In this document: positions 48,632-60,944 of the stretch, in pieces
How positions within the stretch are numbered: the stretch's first letter is position 1
Layout of the letters: the number at the start of each line of letters is the position of its first letter
Source of the DNA: Bugulina stolonifera
Lineage: Eukaryota > Bryozoa > Gymnolaemata > Cheilostomatida > Bugulidae
Length of the DNA stretch: 64,000 nucleotides
Assembly: GCA_935421135.1 (NCBI GenBank)
Contig: OW285187.1
Location: forward strand, 5,952,001 to 6,016,000
Direction: 5' to 3'
Program-made: the position numbers and the translations under genes
Notes under the pieces: model-generated
Told to the model about the DNA's origin: nothing
Seen by the model: only the letters and a program-made list of their open reading frames with translations
Database searches by the model: none

Positions 48632-51600
48632 ATGGACTGGCTCTGTTATATCCTGATGGTTCTGGTGTCTCTTCCTTCTCTGGCAGAGTCTCAGTCATTA
48701 GTGTAAGTCAATCATTCACTCATTACATTCATATTCCATACTAGAGGTTTGTTAATTCATCATAAAGTTAAATGTTTACAACTGTTCTTGTCTCAGTATT
48801 ATACCAACTTGTAAGTTCTATTGCAATATCATAATTAAAGTTGTACAATGTTTGGACAACTGGTAAGCTACATGTATATTGTCCTCGCACAATGTATGCT
48901 GTATCATTATCAAATAGGAAACATGAGTGTGTGAACAAGGTTTATGAGCCAGAGAGTCGTACGGAGAGTTGTGCCAACTACATCAGGTGTATTTTGGAGG
49001 GATACCAACTTGATCGCGAAAGAACGCCTGGCTTAGGTGCACTGTCTGATGATGATCTGCAGAAAAAGATCTTTGAGTGGTCTTATGCTTCCAGAGCTCC
49101 AGATTGCACCTTCACTCGGTGAGACATGCTTGTCCTGCTGTCAAATGTGTATGGCATTGTTTGCTTTGGTGTCTGAAATATTTTATTTAGGTAATGTTTT
49201 TATTATGTTTATTGTTTATGTTAAGTTACACTAATTGATAAAATATTTTATTTGTCTATAAAACAAAAAAAAAACAGTTTCGAGTTTAAAAACCCATGGA
49301 AAAATTTTTAAAAAAATTATAATAGTAGTACAAAAGAAATCTTAAATGATTTTATTTTAAAAATTACAGAAATACAGTGCTAATTCATAGATTATGCTTA
49401 CTTTAAAATTTCTAGTTGTGAATTATGTTGTACTATTGACTTCACATCTATGAATGGATGGATGAATAAGAGGATGTGATGACTGTATTTGTAGGCAGGT
49501 ACCTGTAGAGAGACGAGGCTGTTGTCCAGGATACACTGGGGCAGACTGTACAGATGGTATGTCATACTCTTTTGTGAGATTATATACAGCTATGTAAATA
49601 ATACATGTATATCATATTACATAATATGGTTATATTATTGTAAGAGTAATCGGGTATATGTGTAGCATTAAAAGCCATATTGAACGTTTATTATTCAATT
49701 TCAACCGTTATAAACTTGTTAAACAGAATGACACTTTATTCTATTTCTAAATATATTTATTTAGTTTGATATTTTTAAGACTAATGATATTCAGTGTATA
49801 TACATGTAGATCCTTGTGTTATATTCTTGCTTTTTCACTTTAGCTGTTTGTGAGCCACCGTGTACCAATGAGGGGATCTGTGTTGAGCCCGGCCTCTGCA
49901 GCTGCCCTGAAGGTTACGCAGGCTACAGGTGTGAAGATTCTAAAGCAGGTAGGTACATGCATGATACAATATACATCATAGCATATCACATAGACATATT
50001 TTGAGGTGTAAACTTTTAAGCAAGATGAAAGTTTCCTGCTATTGAGTCATACAAGTAAGCCACTGTTATAAATGTAAGCTATGTTATTTTGTACTTTTTG
50101 AAAAGACATGGAATCTTAATGTTGACAACAGCTCTTAGATGCAGCATACAGGTGTATAGAGATTGTTTGACCTCTATGCATAATTATATATTATACTCTT
50201 TGGTTGTTACACGTATATATATATAGTGTTTAACTGTTATACATACTTATACTCTTTGGTTGTGTTAATTGTAGATGTTAAAAAGAACCTTCGATTCTGC
50301 TACCAGTTTGACAAATGTTTTGGTGAGAGAGCCGATCACACTAAGGTTGGAGTGGTCACCTTTGAAGAATGCTGTACCGTAAATAGAGGCGGTAGTTGGG
50401 GTATTTCTGGAGGTGGTTGTACTCCATGCGACAGTGAGTCCATCTCAAATATCTACACACACGCACAAACTGTACTACATGTTTCATACAAAAGAGAATG
50501 TGGGCTGGCAAATGTGTTAACATAATACTGGGCAATACAAGTCAAGCTTTGATGTGATAACTTATTGCTGAGCCACTGGAAGGGAAATTGGTTAGACGTA
50601 CATCATGTAGAGATGTACATGTTCATGCACAGAGTATGTCTATGTCTATGTGTCTATATTATGTACATATAGTTATATACAGTATGTCATGTACCTTCAT
50701 GGATATTATATTACATGAATGTGTGTTATTGGGCATTGCTTTTCTACAGTAAATAATCATTCATAGTACAACACTATTATGTAACTATTTGTTTGCAGCT
50801 GATGTGGTGGTAAAGGAGGCAGATATTGGCTTCTCTACTTGTCTGAACTTTGGTAACAACTACTGGAGAACGTTTGATGGTTTAGAGTATCAGTTTAATG
50901 GTCAATGTAAATATGTGATGGCCCGATCCCTTCAGTTTCACATTAATATCAGACTCAAGGACTGTAACCGATTCCGCACTTGCAAAAAGGTATAGTTTTG
51001 GAACATTTTTTTGTTGTATGGAATTGTTTATTAATATATGTAGCCTCATTTATGAATTTTAGTAGACAGTATTACTGATAATGACCAATCTCGCTGATAA
51101 CTGGTACCGACTCCTGATACTGAATTGACAATGTTTACTGATACTGATTACTAGTACTGAATACTAGTACTGATTACTAGTACTGGTTACTGACACTGAT
51201 TACTGATACTGCTTACTGATACTGATTACTAGTACTGAATACTAGTACTGATTACTAGTACTGAATACTAGTACTGATTACTAGTACTGATTACTAGTAC
51301 TGGTTACTGATACTGATTACTGGTACTGATACTAACTGCTAGCACTGCTCCTGCTATGTTATGTTAATATAGATTACTGATACTACTTATTATAATGCAT
51401 GTTACAGGAGCTGGATATGGAGTTCAACACAATGAATATAGTTGCAGAAGGCGATTCCATTCGATTGGGCGAGGATCAGATGATTCATGTGGATGAAACT
51501 CATGGTTTTTCTTCTAATATCGGAGGTATAACTCACTTCACTCCGCTATTCTATTTATCCAATCCTTATGCTGTAGTAGTATTTATCTGACGTAAACAAC

Positions 51601-53574
51601 TTCAAATGTTACATTCACTACATTATGTATTACTCACATTGCTAATGATCCTGTGTTTTTACGCCAGGTATTACCATAACCAAGATTGGAGAGTTCTACC
51701 ATCTGAAGGCTCATAGTAATCAGGACGAGGTGAAGGTCAAATGGGACTCAAACAGCACAGTGTACGTAACTGTCTCTGGGCAACACAATGGCCATATCAA
51801 AGGAATGTGTGGAAACAATGATGGAAATCCAGCTGAAAGCAGTAGGTTCTGCATTATACATACAATAATATGCCATTAATTTTGTTCCATATGGTCTGAT
51901 TATCCACTTCCCCTATACTGTATCACCAATTTGGATTTACTACTGCTTTAGTTGGGAACATATAATATATAATATACATTTCACTAGTACTAATGACTTT
52001 AATATCATATTATTATGCTGCCATTAATATACATCTGGGAGTTGTCTTCTTTCTTGCTAATATAATTTATGTTGTGTGTAATTTATTTAGCTGTTACTAT
52101 TTTTCTGCTTGTTATAGATATGTACAAAGCCTGGTATATTATTCTTGTTACTAGCGTAACAAACAACATAAATTTCATTGCAGATGAGTTTGTTCAGCAG
52201 TTGGGTATAGTAGCTACCAACCCTGTGGCTTTTGGAAATAGTTGGGACGTGACCGGAAAGGGCTCTCAGGTTAGTTACAAGTGAATGTAACTGCGTTTGG
52301 AATTGTTTTCTCTCTGTTTACTAATTTATGCTATTTTTATACAAGTGTGTGTATTTGTCTATATGTATTTGTTACTATGTGATATTTTAGTGTGCCAAGG
52401 GAACCACAGAGGGCTATCATTGTAGGGAGGAGAAAGTACGGGAAGATGCAGAGAAAGCGTGTCAGCATCTCCGTGGTTATCTGTTTGCTCCTTGTCATTC
52501 CAGGGTATGTATCTCCATATACACATACATATAGAATAGCTCACTGTACTGTACATGTGTAATTGATTAACTGGTCATTTTCATTCAATTATGTAATGTT
52601 TTGCGGTTAAAGGAAGTGTGACACACCATACAATTATCTTTGCGAGGTAATTCTATGGTATGCTACACTTATTTTAAGACATATTATATAATAGCCAACA
52701 TGGCAATTATGCAATATAATATATTACTTCTATGAGATTCCTATGGGGCAAACAAAGCAGCCAATGCATTAGGAACTGTATTGATACGCTTGCATTATAA
52801 AATAATAACAATATTTTACAAACGTAAGCACTCATTTTGTTTTGGTATTTTAGGTTAATGTGGACCATTGGTACAGGGTTTGTATGTCTGACTATTGTTT
52901 AGCTGCTAAAAATGACGGGGATGACCCAAACAGTGTTGTATGTACGGTCACAGCTGCCTACGCACACCTCTGTGCGCAATATAACACAGTTGTTGAATGG
53001 AGATCGTCTTCTCTTTGTCGTAAGTCAAGTCCATATAGTGGGCAATACGAGTAGAACACTAAATTTTTCTTTGCTAATGCTGCGCTATAAATTTTCTATT
53101 GAAATATAAAGCTATGTGTATGAAATGAATTGGATTGTAGAAATTATGTTTTAAATATTAATCGCAGCATTGTAATGTTGTTTCGTTGGCATGAAATACC
53201 AGCCATATTTTATAATGAAACTTTCATTGAACTTTGATTTGAAAAGATGTTGACGTGTGTTTAGCGTCTCTTTAATATTTAAATTTATTGAATTAAAGTC
53301 ATGAAATGGGCATTGTTCTCTTGTATATAGCCAAGACATGCCCAGAAGAGCACATGGTGTATACAGAGTGTGGATCTCCATGTCCCCATACCTGCGCTAG
53401 CTTGTACATGATGGCCATACAGCACTGTACTGCTGAGTGTCAACCTAAGTGTCAGTGTCGCCCCGGGTACCTCTTACATGATGGAAAGTGTATAAAGAGT
53501 AAGGACTGTCCTTGTGTCCATCACAGGAAGGAATACGCCCACCAGGAGGAAGTAAAGATGGGTTGCAACAAGTG
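48632..53574 (+). other. SCO-spondin-like gene: signal peptide, EGF, TB-like and D1 exons 1-12
   Basis: Exons 48632-48702, 48918-49118, 49495-49556, 49844-49948, 50275-50433, 50799-50989, 51408-51525, 51668-51841, 52184-52269, 52391-52504, 52854-53019, 53331-53574. Exons 1-3 encode the signal peptide and N-terminal Cys region. Exon 4 is one EGF-like domain (six Cys, [12 protein letters not shown]) bounded by phase-1 introns, so it could have been inserted by exon shuffling. Exon 5 is the TB-like module. Exons 6-9 are VWD1 ([20 protein letters not shown]). Exons 10-11 are C8. Exon 12 is TIL1 (CPEEH to [14 protein letters not shown]). Confidence 0.85.
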
Positions 53575-56500
53575 GTCAGTTATGATTCCTTTGTTAATAC
53601 TGACTACATGATATACATGTAGCCTATATGTAGTGTCTTCAAACCAAAGTAAATAATCACCAATGCCATGTAAAAGCAGTTTTATTTTAATATAGTCATC
53701 GGTCATATCATGATCTACTTCAATTTAAAGGCAGGGCAATTGCTGTTTATAAATTTCCAACAGCGATATAAAATTCAAACTAATTTTGTTTGACCTTTGA
53801 AATTATTTACTCCAGTTTAAAGGTAAGATAACTCTAAACATCCAAAAGCTGGTGGCGTCTAGCTATCATACAGTAGACATTCCTTGGCACTGGGAAATAC
53901 AAATAATACACAGCATCTGTAAAGTGTGTTGTGAGTCTAGTCTCAGCTGATATAGTCCTCGTATATCTAAATCAACTGGATGCGCCATAATCCACTGCAC
54001 TGATTACATGAGGTCTTGATTTGTAAGATAAAGACATGGAACGGCAATGTCCTATACATCTACACGTAATACATGCGTATTGTTATATTCCATCTTAATC
54101 TATAGCTTCAATGTTTAATTTCAGTGTGTGTAATGAAGGGATGTGGAACTGTACCCAAGATCCATGCTCTGCTACATGTCAAATTGTTGGGGCTCTGCAC
54201 TATACAACCTTTGATTCTCTACGCTACAGTTTAGAAGGAAAAATATGTTACTATGACCTTATAAGGGTTGGTATAGTTAACTCTCATATTCCATAGTGTC
54301 TAGTTATTGTTTGATGCTGAGCAAGTGATAGATCGGTATGCAATGCCTTGTGATTTAATTTTTTTGTAATATGCCACGAGGTCAGGTAAATCATTTTTCA
54401 TCTTTTATATTGTAATATGCAGAGTAATCATTTAGTTTGAGTCTTTCAAAGGATTAGTGTGTTTTGTCCAATATTATACATGTATACTTACATTACCCTA
54501 TGTTGTATACATACATGTGTTTTGTATATATGATAATGTCTTCTTCAGCCTAATGCTGAGTACCAGTCAGATCCCAGAATAAATCTGGTTGTGTCTGCCC
54601 TCCATGACAAGTGTTCAGGAGACAGTGGGCGGAGCTTATGCATCAAAACTGTAAGAATCAGTGTGAGGAACATCACTATCTATCTGGAGCAGGTACGTCT
54701 AAGATCAGCATACCAACTTATTGTTTGATGGATTTTTGGTGATATGATGCTTTTGATCAGTGATCTAGTTTGTAGCTTGTTTTACCTTCTATAAAAACTA
54801 ACCATGTCATTAGAAATTATTGCGCTTAATGCACCAATTACCTCCATGTTATTTCTAATCCCATGTTCTGAACAAGTCTAAGATATATAATATTGTTTAC
54901 AGGAAGGTGGTGTGACTATAAATGGTGAAAGTTTTACTAATATTCTCCCTTACGTCTCCCAACACGTTCACGTGAAGAGGGCAACTTCTGAGTTCATTGC
55001 TGTTACTGGGTTTGGTTTCCATATTCTTTGGAATGGCATATCAACGCTTTACATCTCCCTCGAGCCTTTCTTTATTGATAAGGTAGGTGTATACGGTACC
55101 TGGATGTTGAGTATAGTATACATGAAGACGTGTCGCTGCTTTAATTAGTTATCTTCAATGACGTTGGAAAATCACTGAGTATTAGACTAGCATAGATGAC
55201 CAGTCTGAGACAGTTTAACTGTCTATAAGTTAACAATCGGCACTGTACTTTAGTTGATGGTGCATATACATCATTATGATACTGTTCTCTACAACATACT
55301 CGTAATGGGAAATTTTTGCCGCATATAAGTTTGTGTGTAGTTTTGTTCAATTGATACTTGATATCTATTCATGTTAGTTAGCGTGTATACATGTACATTG
55401 TATGTACATTTCAACTTCATAGGTGAAGGGACTGTGTGGAATGTATGATCGGTACATGCTGAACGACTTCACAACGGAGAACGGTATCATAGAGCCTGAG
55501 GACCAATACTTTGCTGATAACTTCCTCTCATCTCCTGAATCCTGTACAAGTGATACACTTCTTCTTCCAGAGTCACCATGTGACCAGGATGTCAGGGTTT
55601 GTTTACATTTATGATTATATAGCCAATCAGGATGTCTATAATTCTTCTGTTCCTCTAGTGTGTTGATTTACATGTACATGTGGCACTATAATGAACATCA
55701 CCATGACTTAATTCTTGATTGTATTATACGGAAACAATGTACAAGTGCAATAAATGATGAATTTGTTATTGCTATTGTTTATTATTATTTTAATGTAGTT
55801 GAAAACAGAAGCAATGGAGGTTTGTAGTCTGCTACAATCAAAAGCTTTCAAACCTTGCTGGAGTGTAGCGGCGTTTGAATACTACTACATTAACTGTATG
55901 AAGGATTACTGCATGAGAGGGGACAAATCCGACAGACCTCTGTGTACCCATGCGGCGGCTCTGGCCAGGGAATGCGCTTTAGAGGATATTCCAATTGATT
56001 GGAGAAAACACAAACTAGCCATCAACAGATGCCGTAAGTAGTTGTAGTTATATGTGCCAAACATGGACATGGGTCTTTGTGTTAGTAGATTCCTTGGCAG
56101 TAGTATGTTGACATAGAGAAAAGGTGTCATACTAGTTATCCTGGAGTAAAGGTTGTAAGGCCTCCATCTCCCATCTGTAACGGCCATGTATCAACTGAAC
56201 AGTGTTGTAGTGTGTATATACATGTTGTATATGTACGTCTACATCCATTTTCTGAAGCATGTTGATACTGATAAACAAATTCTCAGAGCCGGAATTGACT
56301 TTTGGAAACTTTAGTTTATATCTGTGTTGCTTGCTTGTAGCACTGGAATGCAAGCAAGGGAGCACCTACAGTGAATGCCACTCCGACTGTGAGAACTCAT
56401 GTCAACATCTGGAGGACAAGTCTTTCTGCCATGACACTTGTGTCAGTGGGTGTCAGTGTGATCATGATACCTACTTGGATAACAACGGCATGTGTGTGGC

Positions 56501-59500
56501 TAAGAAGTATTGCCCCTGTTACAATAAATATGAGAACGACAATACTCCAATCGCTCCCGGAAGTGTCATACAACTCAACTGTGCGAATTGGTATGTTTAT
56601 ATGCTATATGTATGTATACAGTGTATGTTATGGTGTGTCAATGTATACAGTGTATGTTATAGTACATGTATGTATACAATGTATGTTATAGTACATGTAT
56701 ATATACAATGTGTATGTTATAGTACATGTATGTATACAATGTGTATGTTGTAGTACTTGTACAGAGGGTAAACTAAGCTGTGAGAAGTCTGAGTGTGATG
56801 TTGCTGTGAGTTGTAAGAACAACAAGGTGTATAGAGATGACCTGCCCGCATGTGGCAGAACCTGTGTAGACGCTCACCTAGCTCCTTCCTGCAAATATAA
56901 GAGACCAATCAGAGGCTGTGGCTGTCCCGACAACATGTTTGAGAATGAAAAGGTTTGTATTAGACATGTACATTGGTGGTGTAACATAATTTACCATTGC
57001 AAGCACATTGTACACATGTAGTGGTATGGTATAAAGTTGTAATATCAGCCGATTTATTAACATTACATTGTGTACAACGCGTTGCTTTCTTTTGCTATGT
57101 GGCATCTGTGTATTACTGCAGACTTCGACAGCTGCTGTGCTAGATGTTACTTGTATAATATTTTACACATTTGTAGGGTGTCTGTGTGAAACCTGAGGAC
57201 TGTCCTTGTACACGGGGCGGGGAATTCTATCAAAGAGGAGAAAAATTCAAAGTTGGCTGTAAAAAATAGTAAGTTATCTCCCTGTGATATTCCTCAAAAC
57301 AATAACATTCATAACACAGGGTGCTGATAGAATACCAGTAAAATATTATATCTGTAATTTGTATGTAATATACCATTCATCATACATGGTATACATATAC
57401 GTTATACACCGTAGTCTTATTACAATGTATATGTATATGTATGTTCTATCCATCATAGTTGTACTACAATGTTTATTTGATTAAAACTTGACCTGAAGCT
57501 TGACTACTAGAAACTTTTGCCAGATTAGGATTGAATTGAGTTACTTTAACGCTGTACATGTATTGTACATCATTGGCAATTTTTGTCTATTTAATATCCT
57601 CTGGTAATACTGTACATTTCCCACTGTTGCAGCATATGCCGTAAAGGTGTGTGGGTGGTGAAGTCTGATGGTTGTCCTGCTGTATGCTGGGCCTCTGGAG
57701 ACCCCCACTATAGGACATTTGACGGTTTACACTACTCTTTCATGGGAAGCTGTAGCTATGAGCTGGTCAGACATATCAACCAGAGCTTCAGCATAACTGT
57801 AGAGAATGTTCCATGTGGTTCCAGTGGTGTAACATGTACAAAGGTAAGTGTTGGTCATCATTGATAGCATACCAACAGTCAACAGTAAGAAACTATGCTG
57901 ACTGGTAGCCTATGTTTTATACTGTCATGGATTTTGAATAAAGGAAACCATAGATATACATGTGGTCAACCCTCAAACAGGATACTGTTGGTATGTGACA
58001 CCTCATGAGTGCAGCTCAGATAGCCAAGATAGCCCTAAGACCACACACCCTCCAATACTGTATATTTATTGCCATGCATGTCTTGTGTAACATACTGCAT
58101 CAGAGTTGTCAAGCTGCCAAAGACAGCAACAATTGCGCAAGGTTAAAAGCTCAGCATATGCATTATACAATGTACATGTATTTTTGTAGGCTGTGCATGT
58201 TGTTGCCGATAGCTACAAAGTCGACCTAGTGCGCGGGAAGCATGTTACTATAAACAACATCACTCTGACAGAAGATAGGTATCGGTCTAGGGCTGTTAAG
58301 ATCACCAGGAATGGAATGTTTGTCTTTATTCGCGTACCTGCCCACGGTCTGGTTATCAAGTGGGACAGAGGTAAGGTTGGTATACGCTGTGATACCATAT
58401 TTCTTCAGTTTGTACCTTCTTGGTTTAAATGTCACACAATTGATAGCTAGCCATAAAACATTTTATTTATTTGATTGTAATCAGATGTAAGAGCAGGAGG
58501 GGACAGGGACCATCTCTTTGGCCCAGTGTAATACTGGTTATTTGAATAATAAACAATAGCACAACAGATAGAACTGTATGTTGGACTACTACATGTACAA
58601 TGAATACTATCTTTTTATTGGGAAACCAAAAGTTAAGCTAAACACATGTATGTTTAGGTACGAGAGTGTATGTCTTGTTGGATAAAAAACACATGCATCA
58701 CGTAAGAGGTCTGTGCGGTAACTTCAACGGTAGAACAGATGACGAGTTTGCTACAAGAACCAACTCAAGTGAGAAACGAGCATCTCTATTTGGAGAGAGT
58801 TGGAAGTTGTCAGATAGTTGTCCCAATGTCATACAGGATGTCCCAGACGAGAAAGCAACACCATGTGGTACAGCCAATGGCGTGAGTTTTTACAATCTGT
58901 ATGCTTCCCTCTATATTGACTCAGTTTGCAGTTATGGATGATATTAGTGAAGCTATAGCTAGTGAACATGCAACTACTCAAGGATGAAAGCTCAAACACT
59001 GGTGTTTGATAAAAGTAAAATCTCAAACACACATGCCTCAATCTTCACATCAAATACACAATGCCTAGTTTCAAACTGCCTTTTTAAAGCCTTCATTTAC
59101 CATGTTACGTTTTCAGATATCACTGTCTCACAGAGAGCCATGGGCCAAGGCAAAATGTTCCATTATTACAGAAGGTCCAGAATTTAAGATCTGCAGACAG
59201 AAGATGCTACACACAACATTACAACAGTTCTACACAGACTGTTTGTTTGATGCATGCAGGTTGGTTCATGTGCATGCACTTTTACAGTATGGCAATTGGA
59301 TACATGTGATACGTATTATTGTAGAAGTAGAACGACAAATTGTGTAAATGATGTTTATCACCATGATACCCACAGTTTCTCCACGAATGTCATTTTTAAT
59401 GATTAGGTGTGACAAGGGAGGTGATTGTGAATGTCTATGCACTGCTATTGCTAACTTTGCCGATGAATGCACGAGACTGGGTCACCCATACAAGTGGAGA

Positions 59501-60882
59501 CGTCAAGAGCTTTGTCGTAAGTTGATTCATTCAAAATAAATTAAAGCTGCTCTATCATGTCTTTAGTTCTAGATTTTACTCCTACGTTAGTTTCCATAGA
59601 GTGGAATGTTTTAAAAGAGTGTTTGCTTGCAATGATGTTACAAATCTGCTTGCACCAATGATAATGAACTCAAATGTTCGATGTGTTGTGATTATCTTCC
59701 ATCTGTATAATACAGCTATACAGTGTGAGAATGGTTTGATATACTCTGATTGTGGATCGCCATGTGAGCAGACGTGTCATAATATTGGGGAAGAGAAAGA
59801 AGAGTACTGTGAGAGTACCAGATGTGTTGAGGGATGTTTCTGTCCACAAGGTTTTATTAAACATGGTAGGTAGCAACCCTTTACCTTATATGAACAAGGT
59901 GGGACAATAACCTCTATCCAATAAGTCAAGATCAGTGACTGTTATACTACAAATATTTTGTATTGAGCTCAAATGTTGCATGCTCAACCAGCTATGGATT
60001 GTGTAAGAGGAGGCTACAGAAATGCAATAACTTTGTTTCAAAATTATATTTTCTTTGATTAGTCTTGGAGTTGTTTCCTTGATCTGTGAAGATAAGGAGA
60101 CAATAGGGTAGGCCGCAGCTTGGTTCAAGGCTTTTTCCTAGCTTACATGTGCTTAGCTAGCCCACAACTAGATCACCATAGTGGTCATTTCTCCTCTACA
60201 CCAAACAGGAAGAAGGATATCTTTACATCCACTCGTGGGAAGAAATTGCGTCCTCGTCGCCATTACATAAAATAGAATGGCGTTCTAGTCGCCCATCATA
60301 TACATTAAAAATATATTTGGTTTATGACTACTGCAAAATAGTCATAGATGTAAATGGCCTGGCATTGCTAGCCATTCACTCCCAAGACGCTGAAAAAAGA
60401 AAAAACTGTTTTCTCCAATTGGGCCGACGGAGCCATCGTGTTGTAAATGAGCTTGTCTAGCACCTGCATGTACATGCTGTATACCACAATATAGTTGTTC
60501 AACTCCAGATGAGTTGTATATTAACTTAGACTGTAAAAGTTTTATTCAAGTATAATTTTCCAAGAAACTTTACTATTGGCCAGATCTAGCTTTTCAGATT
60601 TTTTATCCATCACTATTTCCATGTGTGTTGTCGAATAGTTGCCAAGTCCCATGTAGGCGATGTTATAGTCCAAGGTAATAGATCACTTGAACGGGATATA
60701 GACTAATTGCCCAATGACATTTTTATTACAGGAGATGGGTGCATAGAGGCTAAGGATTGTCCTTGTGAGCATCATGGCTCTGTCTATCTACCTGGAACAC
60801 GTTTGTCTTTCAACTGTCAGAATTGGTAAGCAATGTTTTGACGAACACATTGTGTAGTTTGCATACATGTTTATCTTGTAGC

Positions 60883-60944
<62 letters not shown>

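Noticed and set aside
48538..48744. 68-codon open frame over the SCO-spondin-like start
   Set aside because: It spans the TATA box and uses a different frame from the signal peptide that splices in phase to exon 2.
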